This document shows positions 21,687 through 35,100 of a stretch of DNA of 64,000 nucleotides, one piece after another. The stretch is from Arthrobotrys musiformis (lineage: Eukaryota > Ascomycota > Orbiliomycetes > Orbiliales > Orbiliaceae), in the NCBI GenBank assembly GCA_036971715.1, contig JAVHJL010000002.1, forward strand, positions 1,210,501 through 1,274,500, given 5' to 3'. The translations under genes and the position numbers were made by a program. Below the pieces are notes generated by a model. That model was not told where the DNA came from. It saw only the letters and a list, made by a program, of their open reading frames with translations, and ran no database searches. How positions within the stretch are numbered: the stretch's first letter is position 1; the number at the start of each line of letters is the position of its first letter.

Positions 21687-24600
21687 TCAATCGAGAGCCA
21701 GTCTTGCGAAATGCTTGCTCCAGATCCAGCCGAAATCTTGGCCTTTGTCATCTTGGTTTCTTGCTAACCAATATTCGCCCTTGGCGCCGATGACATCAAA
21801 GATCTAAAAATATCAGTTAGCAAAACAAATTACTAGGGTTTATGTAGCTTTGGTTATGTCAACTAACCTCGCCTTGATCGTAGGTCAAGTAAGGGAAACC
21901 AGAATCCCGCTTGGCATCTGCTTCCTTGCTTGCATGATAGGCGTAGATACTGGCGCAAAGCCACAGAACGGGATGTCCATTAACCGTTCGACCAGTACTG
22001 GGCGTTGTGCTTGCGTCTGCGGTTGTTGGACGAGATGGGTTAGGCGAGGTTCCATCAACTGTATGGAACGCATTGAGGGTATGAGTTTGTGGCGCCGAGG
22101 CTACGCTCGCGGCGACTGAATGAGTGGAGTATGTCGGCGAGAGGCCAGGGCTGTGTGCCTGCCCTGGAACACTGGCACTGCTGAGGGCCCGGATAGGTGG
22201 TGGTGGAGGGGCTCGTGAAGGTGGGATGTTGAAAGCCGACGCGGCTCGTCCTCTTTGAGCAGCCTGGACGGAAGCTACAGCCCCTGGCAGGATCGGAAGA
22301 GCCTGGCCGAGCGATGCGGCTACCAAAGCGGAGCCGGGGCTATAGGACCCAGAGTGCCTATGGGACGAGGAACCGCCGCCGAGGCTACTACGCCCAAACG
22401 TAGAGGGGTTGGGCGACGGAGTGGCGCCATCAGCTGTTGGAGACCTGTAGAGTGAGTGGGAACTTAAGGACGAAGTCTCCGGGTTCGATGAGGATGAGCC
22501 CTGAGAGTACACGGAATAGGTCCTCCACATATTCGCGTTCGTATTTGTGATAGTTAGCGACTCGACAACCGACTCGACTTTCGTAAAGTCAGACTTGTAA
22601 ACCTCGACAATGTCGGAAAAGTTGGAAGGAATATCCAGAGGGTCAAGTAATCCTTCGAGTCGAGAAGCCAGGTACCTATCCCAGACACTGCAAAGTTCCG
22701 CAAAGTTGACCAATACGGCTTCGAAGAGCTTCTCCACCATCGTATGTAGCCTGGGGAGCTCGTCCAACAGGGTGTCATTGATTGTGACATATGCATCCGC
22801 CAAGTCCTTGGTCTTTTTGTCGATCTTATCGCCTTTCTCTTTCATTGCTTGGTATCGGGCGTAATCGACCAATTTCTTCTCGCGTTTTTGCATAACCTTG
22901 TTGGTGTTCTCATACAATTTTTGAATCGTCTCTATCGGCATTATCACATGGCGTTTGATACGGATTCGCTGTGAAATATCAGTATGTGCGCTATGGATGT
23001 CGAGGAAACAAGAACACTTACATGATCCAAAAAGGCGACCTCCTTCATCTCTTTCATGCGTTTAGTGAACGTTTGCCACCTCTCCTCATATTCCTTGAAT
23101 CGTGTTGGACTGCAGGAAGAAAATTCTTCAAACCTCGCTGCCATTGTGCAGAGGCTATCCATGTTAACGGACGTGGCGTTAACATGGTCATCGATTTTAT
23201 CGATTAGCGGCTTCAACTTGGCGGCTTGAATGTTGAACCTTTCTACTGCTGCCATATACCGAGTATCGGCGGGCAAATCTGTCGAAAGTCCGACGGTTTG
23301 GCGAAGTTTCTCTGCTCTACGCTGCCAGCCCTTAGTCAGGCCGTGTCGAAGATCATTATCGCCTTTCCGTCGGGGTCCGACCAATTTGTCCATCATATCC
23401 TTTCGTTTCTTAGACTCATTGATTCTTTCGGTAACGATTCGGACCTCCTTCTTCACCATCTCAATCGCCTCCCGATCGGGATGGTCTACGGGTGTACACT
23501 CGAGAATTTGGTCGAGGAGTAGCGGGTATTTGAGGAGACGCTGAACGGGCTTGATAAGCAAGGACTCCAGAGACCATGCGTGCGTTAAATCGTCGGCTAC
23601 AACTTTGCATTCCTGTGGCGCTTTTTAGCCTACGTCCTTTGAAGTTACTGTACTTTAGTCGGGTTTTACTAACCTTCAACCATATCGCAATCCCTCTAAC
23701 CTTTTCTAACGCTTGAAGTTTACTGACAGCGGCCTCATGGTTTTTGCAATAGTCTCCGAAAACCCGTTCCAAGTTTGGTAGTGCCTGCGCAAACGCTTCT
23801 CCCACCCATGTTTGGAAATCCGCTTCCTGTGAAACCTCTGCTTCCGGTTCGCCATTCCCATCGTTGACATCGATCTGAGATCCGGACGGTGTTTTTGGCT
23901 GTTTGCTTGGCACGTAGACAGCGGCGACGGCAACTTTGAGGGTGTCGAGGAATCCGCGGGAGAATGCGACAATGGCATGGGTATTACCAAATAAAACCCG
24001 GATATCCTCTGGCCTCAAATCATCGCAAGCATCTGCTGTCCCTTTATAGATCTCCTCTGTAACTGTCATGTCTTGAAAGAAAGTTTTCTCCGTATCGATG
24101 AGCTCCCGAAGCAAAAAGCGGCGTTTAGTCAACATTTTCTTCTCAACAGCCTGGGCATCTGGGGCTTGCGGGTCCTGAGCAGAGACGAACGAGCCAGTAT
24201 TGGTGATGACCGATGTGTTCGGCGACGTCTCGGGATATGCTAAAGTTGCGGATTCTCTCGTCTGTGAGGATTGATCGGATGGCGCTTCGTCGGAATATTC
24301 GCTAGATGGTGAATGATCCGAATTTTCGTGAGCATCGTCCGGTATAGGCGGGTGCAAGGAATTCGCGGATTTTAGGCTTATCGGGCTTTCGTAGACCTCT
24401 TGGTGCGGCGGGACAGGTGGTTTAGAAAGTCGAAGCGGTTCAACCTTTTCTGAAGATGCGCTAGCGCGACGTGAAGCGATTGTTTTGGGAGGGGGCGGCG
24501 GCATGGCATCAGAGGCCACCGACTTGATAGAAGAAGCATGTTTGGGACTGAAGACGAAATCTTTAGGAGGTGGTGTTGGCGGAGTGTCACTTATAGGTCT

Positions 24601-27312
24601 CTCCCTGTCCATTATTTTCCGGCTGAAGCTTCCATTCGGGGCTAGTCCAGAACTGGTGCTGTAGCTGGTCATTGTACTATCAGTGGCCCAGCTTCCCCGC
24701 GGTGGATTACCTTCGAATTCGCCAATCGACGGCTGGGGCGTCCAATAGTCGTTTGGATCCACCGACCTACTGCGGACCGATGAATTAACTGTTGATGCAG
24801 AATATCGATAAGTTCCTTCGATATGGACATACCCGCCGCCTCCATTTCCTTCAGACTCAACATCCAAAGTATACTCCTTGTCGTGCAGCTCATATCTATT
24901 TACCAACTTGCCCTTGCTATCCGTCGGTTCTTCGTATTCTGCTGGCGATTCGGGCTCGACAAATCTCATAAGTTCCTGCTTTCTTCGTCTTGACAAGGAG
25001 AGCTCTTCCTGTTCTTTGTAGAAGGTATCGATCATGCTTTCCCCACTTGTCGATAGAGGGCGATACTTCCACATAATCTGCCCCAGCGAATCTGGCGGCG
25101 CCAGATGTGGCGAGGCGGACCATGATGATTGCTTCTTGTGGGAGTATCCTCGGGGTGTTGTGTCATTGTCCAAGAGGGGGGAGCTGTTCTTTGGAGTAAC
25201 TGGTGTTGAAAGTCGGTTTTTGAGTTTCATTTCTCGGTCTTGCTCTATTTCTTTCCGTCTCCGTTTTTCATCTTCCACGGCTTTCTCCCAACCATCACTT
25301 CGACCGGACGGCGAACCTTGTATCGGGGACAATGACCTTCGGAACAACAGTTCATCGTGAAATGCATCGGGCCCAGACGGATCGGGGGACCTATGACCAG
25401 GAATAAGTAGTTTTGGGTGGACTCTAGGAGATTCTGAGGCGGTTGTCTCGTGGGAAACGTGCACTTCGACGATAGGCGAGGCCACAAACGTAGTGGCAGC
25501 CTGATCGTCGGCCTCGGTAAACATCTGTCGGGAGGATGGCCGGCTGCTGGTTGTCGATCCGTCATGTGGAGCTGAAAGCGAGGCGGTCGACAATCGTTTG
25601 TATGACTCTGGTTTTTCGGGTACTCTGGGGGACCTTGGCGAGGGGCGGCCAGCTGAAAACGGCCGCTCGGGCAACCCAGATACTGGTATTTGCGTGGAAT
25701 TCTCATATTCAGGAGACGGCGCGGTTTGAGTTATTTGGTAATTATCGATGAATTCTGAAACCTGGCAGTCGGAAACCGACTCATTTGACTCTTGGTCGAT
25801 TGCCTCGTTCGGGTCTGACGTCGTTACACTATCTCCAAAGTCAAGGCCCAGACCGATTGGGGGTTGTGACGTCGGACTTATATTATCCTCATCCAGTCTA
25901 GCAGCGATGGCAACCGCCGCCTTCTTGGCTTCGGCCTCCTGTTGCTTCTTCTTAACAGCTGCCTCCCGTTCTTTCTTTTGGTAGGCCCTGTTCCTTTCTT
26001 CTCGCTCCTTTTCCATCCGGTCGTTGAATGCGCTGGCGATCATTTTTCGACGGGCTGCAAAATCGACGGTTCCCAACTCTGGGATTTTCTTCTTTGGCTT
26101 GTCATCTTTAGCGGCCGAGGCCGCTGGGCGCGTGGCCCGTCCATTCATTTTACCAGAAGTCGAAGATGATTCCGTCATTCCAGAACGTGTTTGAGGAGCA
26201 TTCTTTACCGCTGCAACGGGCAACCGAGGTCTTGACGATCGTAAAGCAGGGGACTTTTGTTGAGATTCGGGTGCTTTTATATAAGCGTTCAATGAGGGCG
26301 ATTTTAAGGGGCCGGTTTTCCCATTTGAGCTGGTCCTAGTATTAATTGGCTTCGGTAGAGAGGATCTCGAACCAGGTGTCGTTGTTGACGAAGTTGTGGT
26401 GCGGCTCCCGGAACTCGAAGGTAGTTTGGAACGTTTTTTAGTTTCGGTAGGGGATATTGGTGATACCGGCGGCGTGGAATTGTCACCAGCCGCTGCCGTC
26501 AGATTTAGGGATTTTGATTTCGTCGTTTTTGGGCCAGTTGGCTTCGACTCCGTGTCAGAGGGTGCTGTTCCAATCGAGTCCGCTGGCGTTGCACTTCTGA
26601 CGCTAGGGTCAGTAGCGGATCGGGTAGCCGGTTTTCGTCCTCTTTGCTGTGAACTCGTGCTCGACCCAGAATTCCTACGTTCTCCTGCAGTTTTTGGAGG
26701 ATTCAAAGGAGGCTTCGAAGAAGTTTTTACAGTCGAACGGGTAGTAGAAGAGGCTGACTTCGCGGTCGAGGCTGGTTTACTTGGTGGATGTGTTGCCAAC
26801 GAGGATTTGGATCTTATAGGAGTAGGGGAGGCACAACGACTACTTGATATGCTGTCACTTCGAGGTTTCGGTAAGGGTAGAGACTCGTCGGGTTGGTCAT
26901 TAAATCGTTTGATGATATCTTGAAAGGAAGGTTTTGATTGCAGACGGGAAGAAGGGGCTGTTGAGGGCGGTTCGAGTGTTTTCCGAGGGGCTGTTGTCCT
27001 ACCCAAGTCTCGTGGGTTTACGCTTGCCGAACGTTGGTTTCGTTTAATACCGTTCAGTTGAGTGGTACCCTTCAGGGTTGCATGTGAGGTTGAAGTTGAA
27101 CGTTGTTTGGCAGCAGATATTCGGGACACACTTTGTACAGGATGTGAAGAAGAAGAGGAAGAGACTGTTGGAGATATAGATGCCTCCAGATCATCGGAAG
27201 CAGAATTGGTAGTTGGTGAGACGTCCGTGGACAGAGAAAGTTTGGACATGGCCCCATTCATATGGGGCGCCGGACTTTCGTCCTTTGCAGATGCCGTCAC
27301 ACCAGACGACAT
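21687..27312 (-). CDS. Rho guanine-nucleotide exchange factor with DH-BAR-SH3 (Tuba/DNMBP-like)
   Basis: Loads GTP on a Rho-family GTPase (Cdc42 is the usual target of DH-BAR proteins) and binds curved membrane. Four exons, 27312-23674, 23612-23022, 22968-21868, 21803-21687, give 1815 residues. Residues 1 to about 1050 are Ser/Pro/Thr-rich and disordered, with basic patches and a coiled coil (KEREEAAVKKKQQEAEAKK type) near 440-470. The DH domain spans about 1060-1290: KRRFLLRELIDTEKTF at its start and LLIKPVQRLLKYPLLL in helix 8, joined across intron 1. A BAR-like helical domain follows (about 1310-1560, with ELCSVWDRYLASRLE), then a Ser/Pro linker and a C-terminal SH3 (about 1745-1810, SIYAYHASKEADAK, WLARNQD, FGWIWSKHF). 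No PH domain is present, as in Tuba. Confidence 0.93.
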
Positions 27313-28097
27313 CTGGTCGGGCAGGCATTAGTCGTGCAGTGCAGAAGCGTGTTGGAATGCAGCTTGGGCTGCTGGTGCTGCTTTTAGCAGGGTAGGACAG
27401 GGCTTAGCAGGTAAGTAAAGTAAGTAAGTAAGTCAGTTGGGGAGCAGTTGGCTGACCCGGGTAATAAAGGGAAGGAGTGGCACGAATGGAAACAAAAGCA
27501 CGATAGCGGGGTGTATTCCAATAAAAGAACAACCAGGGCCGGATGTGCTTAGTGATATTGAGGGGTTGGCAGCGAAGTTGTCAAAGGTGGAGTGAGGGTT
27601 ATCATGACACAGTCCGGAGGGAGAATGGTATATAAGTAAAGCGAGCAAGCAGGCAATCAAGCAGGCACCTAAGTGGCAGTGTGGTGGTGGTAGTGGTGGT
27701 TGTAGTGGTTGTTGTCAATATAGTATAAGGTATAAAGGAGGGCTCGCTCGGTCTCAGGTGGACTAGGGAAAGAGAGACATCAGTATCAGTATCAGCAACA
27801 GTAACAGTGGTACCAGTCGCACACATCCACAACTGCACACACACAGACAGACAGACAGACAAACATATACCCACGTACACACATGTGAATGGTGTAGATG
27901 CTGCATCAAGCTGAGTAAAGGGAAGGGTAGAAAGATAGACAAGGATAAGGAGAAGAAGGAGAAGAAGCCATCATATCGAATCTGTTGCCACGCCTTTTTT
28001 TCTTCCTTTGTTTTTTGGGGTGGTGGTTTGTTTTTTCGTTATCCTGCAGGGCAAGGTTGTGCAGTATATGGATGTAGTCAGGAAAGGAAAGGAAAGG

Positions 28098-28152
<55 letters not shown>
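28098..28152 (+). repeat. 55-nt poly(A) run preceded by GGAAA repeats
   Basis: Four GGAAA units lead into 55 uninterrupted A. It lies 790 bp upstream of the GEF start. No retroelement-like sequence precedes it and no flanking duplication is obvious. Confidence 0.95.
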
Positions 28153-28156
<4 letters not shown>

Positions 28157-28500
28157 GTGTGATTGATGATAGGCAATTGAAGGATATCGAGACAAATGAA
28201 AGACGAAGACGATGGATGTGATGAAGGGATGGAACATACAACAGTAACAATAGTGGAATAGTGGTACGAGAAGTTGGACAAGCACGGCGCACTGTTTAAC
28301 TATCTGAGTACACCTTAGGCCTTGGCTCGGGTAGGCAGCCTCTAACCAGTACAGCGCTGCGAATAAGAGCGATGCCGAACGGGAAGGATACGGCCGAGCG
28401 AGTGTATTATAATGCAATTACATGCAGGTGTCTGGTTGTAATTACACCAGTGAAGCCGATGAGATGGGCTGGCCCGGCTGCTTAAGCTTGATTGATTGGT

Positions 28501-28587
28501 GGTGATGACGATGGTGATGATGAAGTTGATGAGGTCGACGAGGTTGATGATGACGACGAGGTTGTCGACGATGATGTCGATGATCAC
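28501..28587. repeat. Degenerate GAT/GAC triplet repeat
   Basis: About 87 bp built mainly of GAT, GAC, GTT and GAG triplets, in the presumed leader of the GEF gene. No start or domain suggests it is coding. Confidence 0.7.
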
Positions 28588-31500
28588 CAAGCGGGGGGTG
28601 GAGGAGAGAAGAGGAAGGAAGAAGAGGGAGAGGAAGAAGGAGAAGACGATTGATTGATTGATTGTTGATGGATGTTGTAATTGGTGGTGGTGATTTTTGT
28701 CCTCCACCACAGCAAAACGGCGGCGGCGGCGTTTTTGATGAGAAGGATGGCTCTGGCTAGCACCGTTCAAGACTCTGGCGCTGCTGTTGTTTCGTCAGTC
28801 GAGCCTCCTCTTATTCCCCTCCTAATTAACTGACAAACAAGCTACTCTGTAAGTAGGCAAGCACTAAGCAAGGAAGTATGTAGTTAGGGAGGCCTGGAAG
28901 GCGGGATGGGAGAGTTATGTAAGTCTTCTTCGGATTTCCTGGTTTCTGCTTCTCGGTTTTGCAATATCAATCCACATCCACCAACTAACTAATGTAACAA
29001 ACGGATGGTCTGTAGGCATGCATCGAATTGCATTGGTCTATACCAGGAGTGCTGTTAAGACAGCAAGGAGCCACCAGCAGCAGGCTCCACTTCGGGTAGA
29101 CCAACAGTCCACCGAACCAGGGTCATCATCTATCAGGTGGCATGCACCGTATCGGTACTTACTATGTCAGTACTATTAAGTTGACTCGTCCTATTATATA
29201 GGTACAGAATACTTAATAGGAACCACTAGTTAAAGCATTGCTTCAATCTTCAGGCGCCGGTGTAATATAATCAGTAATATCACATTCTCAAGTAAGTACT
29301 TACTCAAGTAATATCTCCAAGAAATGGATGTCAACTGTTACCAAAGGGGGTGGCACTAACGTCTATACACCATAGTCGTGGCCAATGTTACAAGAATCTG
29401 CATACTTTGGTACCTCTTGGATAATCATCTTCATCATTTTTTTTGTCTGGAGTTCACGCAGGGACTAGTGTTTTCGAACTTCCCCAGGCGCAATCGCATG
29501 CAACTCTGGTGTCCCTGTCACGCAAGGAGACTAGTACTTTCAAATATCGCTGCTGAAGCCCATCGCTATCTAACGTTCTTCATTGGCCTCGCTACTCCAG
29601 ACGTAAGGTCCAATGGAACCCCATCTTGTGGCTTTGACTCCGTTGACTGGCCTGGTGCTGCCGAAAACTCCATTTGGGGGCGACAGCTCGATGCCAGAAA
29701 ATCTAGCCAGCGAAGCGCCCCACATCCACCAATTGTCGGTGCTCCCGTCCTTAAAGTTTTCCCCAACCTGAGATTTACCATCCTTTTCTCCCCCTTCTCG
29801 AATAATTCATATCACCAGAATTAAACTATACCGTGCACAGAAATGTTTGAGGTTTCTCACACACCCCAGTCAATCGCTCGGATTTTCGATCAATTGACAG
29901 ATGCATCCCGCGATGCCATTCACTTATCGCGAAGAATTTAGGGGATGCATGATGCGCATGCTCCTCGCTAGCTGCCTTCGTCTCGACCTTCGGCTAGTGC
30001 TGCAATACTAATAAACACTATACTGGGCCGATGATCTGCTGAGTGGCCTCCAACTCCTGGCTGACCATTGGGACCTGCTTGCCCTTGCCATTGACGTAGT
30101 TTATCCGGCCATATGGGTCGCGGAAATTACAATTCAATATATATAAGTTGTTATTGAGCGAAGAGCGAATTCAGAATTTTCCCACCCATCCCGACCTTCT
30201 TAGCTTCGGCACCTACGTATACACAACCGCCAGAAGGCATCATCCGTCGATATTCTATCTGTCACCGATAGATTGAAGAATCCCTGATGCTGATGCGTTA
30301 GTGACTCCGAATTCACTCTCGTTAAAAAAACGAAGAGGAAGAAAAAACACAAGGAAAAAAAACCTTACTGTCGGGGCATTTGATGGTGTGGTATTACCGT
30401 TAACGCTCGGACACCCCACCACTCTCAAGCCGGTTTCTGTTCCTGGCCCGCGCCTTGCCTTGGGCCAACGGAATCTTTCCGCTGGCACGTTTAAGAACAG
30501 GGATCATTTGATTGGGAATCTTTCGATCGGGATCCTATCAAACAGACCTCCCAAACGCATGTGTTGGTTCTCGCCCTTGGGTCCGTGGCATGGTTCTCTT
30601 GTGCCGCCTCACCTTCACGACGATCTTGACGAAGTATGGAAAGAAAAGGCCTTGCAAGGGAAGAGAAAATTCTTCACACATGGTACCCATCCGAGATCTT
30701 TCGGATTTATTACAGTACCATCGGTCTCTTTGGGATGTATCCCTCCGGATTGAGCACGGACAAAATGTCGTACGAGACGTTTCGTCATGAATTCGAATAG
30801 CAGAGTGCTCATGTAGTGCAGGTTTCTCGCTTCTGCAAGTAATCCAATCCACCATTCGAAGCCATCTAGCATTGACATGATCCACCCCGACGATATCCTA
30901 GCGGACGCCCAAACGCCATTCGTCACCCCCCCCCCAAGCGCGCCTATCGATATCATTCCAGATTGGCCTCTTCATTCGCAAATCTCAAACTTGACAGCTT
31001 TCCACTCTGATAGGCGTGTTTATTTGGTGACGTTGATATTAGATTAGATCCTCATTTTATAGCCGCGACAGACTGATATGCGTTGGCTATATATAGCACC
31101 ATCAGTTCAGATATCTTTAGCTACATTCCCAATAATTGATTCCCCAAATTTGCAAATCCGATCGAAATATCGGAAGCCACGGCGGGTATGTACCACGGTA
31201 CCGAAAAAATCGGCTCAATTCTTTCCCTGACGCTATTTCCAGACCTCCGTTTGATCGCCCTCACTCCTACCATGTGCGAATATGTGCCAATAAGCTCAAT
31301 CGAAACAAAGGCGATACCATAGCCTGTCAGACCGATCTCCCAAAAATATAACAACCAGAAACAAACCGCCCATCCTCAATCTCACTGAATACTACTACTA
31401 CCAAAAAGCTAAAATATTGTATGTGCGCATAAGCTTTAAGCTTGCGGCACTAGAGACTTAGCTAGTTGGAGTGTCTTTTAAATTGCAAATTAGAATTTGG

Positions 31501-32198
31501 AACTAAGAGTGGTACAAAGATCGAGCGAACAAGTTCAGCTCGGTTTTGTAAATTTGATAATTGCACTTTTCAACTCAAATGAATAATTTTGCAACAGCAA
31601 AAACGCCATCGATACTCAAATATCATGTAATACCCAACAGTAAACGGTTGCCCATAACAGTGATGCCTAAATCTAATGCCACGATGGTACCAGCCGTCGC
31701 CATAAAATTAAAAGAAAACGCCTCCAAAGTAACACAAACCAAAATGCGTTGTGTGCGTAATCCCTGCAAATCCAACAACCCTCCCAAAACGGAAACCAAC
31801 CGAAGCAACACATTCCCCCAAAAAAGATAACGATCACCAAATAACCTCCCTTTCCTCTCCCTTTCGACCTTCCTCCACGAGCTACTCGAAAGTTTTATCC
31901 GTGGCCAATTCAGGGGAAACCAACAACCCACGCGAGAGGCGAACTAACAAGACGGGAAACTTAAAGCGCAGGCGATATCTAAAGTTCGAGAGCTTAATTC
32001 GACGTTGGAACATCGATACCCTTTTTGCGATTTCCAGGTACCTGCAGGAAAGGAGATGCAAATCATAAATGCTTGGCATATACGGCTTCTCGCACAGCAG
32101 CAACACTACTTTGGGGGGTCCAACAAGGACCAGGTTGTGAATATCAAGTGTGATATCCTCTACGATAGTATCATCATCACAAAGCTAATCGCCCAATA

Positions 32199-35100
32199 AT
32201 GGCCCCAACGAAGAGAAAGGCCAATCTAATCGGGCCAAATCTCGAATACCTCGATGCACGACACGAATCCCGACAAAAAAGACAAAAAACAGCAGGTAAC
32301 AACAATAACCCCAAAAACAAGGGGAAGAAATCCAACAAGTTGAAAAAAGCACCAGTCCAAGCGCAGTCCGTGCCTTCGCAAGATAGCACTGATACCAACC
32401 AACAAAATACCTCTCAAGAGGTTCCGGTAATACACCATCCCGTTCTGTCTGCGTACTTTCAAACCCTCCTGCCGCTTCGTCAGTACTTGTTGTTAGCGCT
32501 CAAGTCATCGAGGTCCATAGCTACAAGTTTGATATCACGGAAGAAGAGGCTTTTGAGGTTCAAATCTGATGGGTCGGTATTACATAATAATGTGGTGCGA
32601 TTGTTGGATACAATTATCGTTGGAGTGCTCAAGCCCATCGATGAAGTTAACGGCTCAGATCCCTTCGTGGAAAGGGCACTAGCCGAGAAACTAAACGCTA
32701 CTCAAGATGAAAGGGTAGCCAATTCACAAGATGAGGTAAGACAACAGTCCCTATAAGGCAACCGAAGAAACTCAAGCTAAAATACCTCTATCCGTTAGCT
32801 CGTTGACTGTGGTATTGCAATCCTCCTCCAGAAGGCTCGGGCAAACCGCGGCTGGGCAAACTCACCACTTGCATCAGGTTATCGAATCATCGATAATAAC
32901 GGTAATTCAAAAACTGTTGTCAAGTTTCGGCAGTTCGGGGTGGATGTAATGTCTTTATATCCGAACCCCCACTCCACGGAGTTTAGAAGCCAGGCCTGGA
33001 AAATGATCACTGATATCGTCGGCCAAGAGACAATACTCAAGCTTCTCTCGATGCAAGGTGGCAATGAGGGCGCTGTATTGTTCCCACTAAGTGATAAGGT
33101 CCAACGAGGATATCGTCTAGGTTCGGTGTCTACCAAGTGCTACCAGCAATACCTTGGAAGTGCATTGTCAGAAATCCAGCTTGAAAAGAAAATATATAGA
33201 ATAGAGGCAGGAGAAGATGGAGAGACGAACACAGAAGTAACATTTATAAGAAAACAAAAGACATCAGAAACGTTACTTCGTAAACCAAGCGAGATCCGGT
33301 TCATGAGATCTAAGGTATTCTACGGAAAGCCAGCTAACAACAAGAACTCTGAACCCAAAACCGGACTTCCTCATATCCGTAAGCCTCCCCTCGAAAGAAT
33401 ACCTAATAGAGAGGCCACTAATGCTTTTCAGATGTCCTAAACCGCTGTTATAATTTCAAAAAACGGGACAACAACGTTCACGTTCTAAAATACATATTCC
33501 CTCGCGCATTCGGTTTGCACAATGTATTCACGTCCACGGTGGACAAAAGGGATACCGCACAAACCTTCAAAGACTATACCCTCCGAGAAGACGAAATTGA
33601 CGTGATGATTAGCAAGTCTAAAGACGATAAGAGACTTAGAAAAATATTAAAGAAAATCAAACAGCCGGAACCGGGGTGTCCAGATGCCGATGACGAACTT
33701 CATCATGGATATGTCCCGCCACCTGGTCCTTTACCGGGTATTGGTAGGGAAGAAAGAAAGGCATATGAAACGGTCGAAAACCTGCCGCAGAGGTTTCGAG
33801 GGAGGATACTGCATTTGGTTGGAGAGTTGGTCCGGCTACAGCGGAGATGCAAATATCACCCACTCTTGCAACATTATTGCCCCTCATCGGTAAGAATGAT
33901 ATAAAACATCGGTTTGGAGGCCAAGTACTAATAAGCGCCTAGCTCACCAATGCTAATGCGCCAGATCCACGGCCCAGGGTTCCCGCTCCTCCACCGTCAA
34001 CTCAGGTTTCTCCAATGGCCTCGATGTGGTTCAAGACACAAGTGAGCAATCGTCGAACTTCAGGCGGATCAAGGAGTAAAAGAACATCATTGCAAGGAAC
34101 AATCCCAATAACTCCCCTTAAGAAAACTGATCCTGGAGAAGTTAGTCCGCAAGATCCCATGTTGCTCTATACGACTGGTTCGCATAGCGTATACGCTTTC
34201 ATGAGAGCGGTCATGAACAACATCATCCCCTTAGAGTTCTGGGGAGCCGGAAAGCCAGCTCTAAAGAACCGTGATGTCTTCTTCGGTCACATGGAAAAGT
34301 TTGTGAAACTGAGAAGATACGAAACCCTATCACTTCACGATGTAATGCAAGGATTCAAAGTAAGCCTTTTCCTATGCTCTGGTTTACTGTCGATGGTTGC
34401 TAAAATATATAATTTAGTTAACAGACTTCACCTGGCTCCACCAAAAACAACCAAACGCCAACGGTAAAATCAAACTCGACGCCGCAGATACAAAGCACTG
34501 CACCTCCCTCCTCTGCGAATTCATATACTACCTCTTCGACTCCCTCGTGATCCCCCTAATCCGCGCACACTTCTACGTCACCGAATCAACCGCCGACAAA
34601 AACCGCACCTGCTACTTCCGCCACGACGTCTGGCGAAAACTCACAGCCTCGCACGTGAACAAACTGGTCTCGACCATGTTCACAGACATCACATCTCAAA
34701 GAGCTAGAGCTATCATGCAACGGAGAGCCGCAAAATTTAGTACCGTCAGATTGCTGCCCAAAGTCACGGGTGTCCGGGTTCTGAGCAATCTCAAACGTAG
34801 GCCGATGGAAGTAGATTCTAAAACCGGCCGTAGAATCCTCGGAAGGAGTATCAATCAGATACTCAAACCTAACCATGTGGCTTTAACCTTTGAAAAGAAC
34901 AGACAACCGCAGGCAGTCGGTGCCGCACTATTCTCCATAGGTGAAATCCTGAGGAAGATCACTGAATTTAAAGATCGCTTGATATCACAGGGAACATTCG
35001 GTAAGCAGAAACTATACTTCGTCAAAGTCGACGTCACATCCGCTTTCGACACCATCCCTCAACAACGACTACTGGAAGTCATAGAACAATTATATATGGA

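Larger units (their letters stand above)
27313..32198. other. 4.9-kb gene-poor region between divergent GEF and TERT genes
   Basis: From 27313 to about 28900 the minus strand is pyrimidine-rich with AAGT repeats (27413-27432), a 55-nt poly(A) run and a GAT-type triplet repeat; this fits a long leader of the GEF gene. From 29000 to 32198 base use is ordinary. Open frames of 77-150 codons at 29378-29824, 30301-30753, 30615-30956 (minus), 31121-31354 (minus) and 31623-31931 (minus) overlap one another and show no motif I know. The two last-named minus frames are hydrophobic and could be remains of a membrane-protein gene, which I cannot support further. Confidence 0.5.

Noticed and set aside
28098..28152. 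Poly(A) tail of a retroposed element
   Set aside because: No reverse-transcriptase, gene-like or tRNA-like sequence upstream and no evident target-site duplication; the GGAAA lead-in suggests slippage.
29378..29824. 148-codon plus frame in the GEF-TERT spacer
   Set aside because: No recognisable motif, no splice partner, overlapped by a frame on the other strand; support is too weak for a gene call.
30301..30956. Overlapping frames of 92-150 codons on both strands
   Set aside because: Three or more frames compete for the same DNA and none shows a domain. The minus frame 30615-30956 is the least unlikely but cannot be supported alone.
33379..33440. End of a TERT exon at the in-frame stop near 33440
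   Set aside because: A 53-nt intron (33379-33431) with good donor, branch point and TTTTCAG acceptor removes it and restores HVLNRCYNF, so the gene is not broken.
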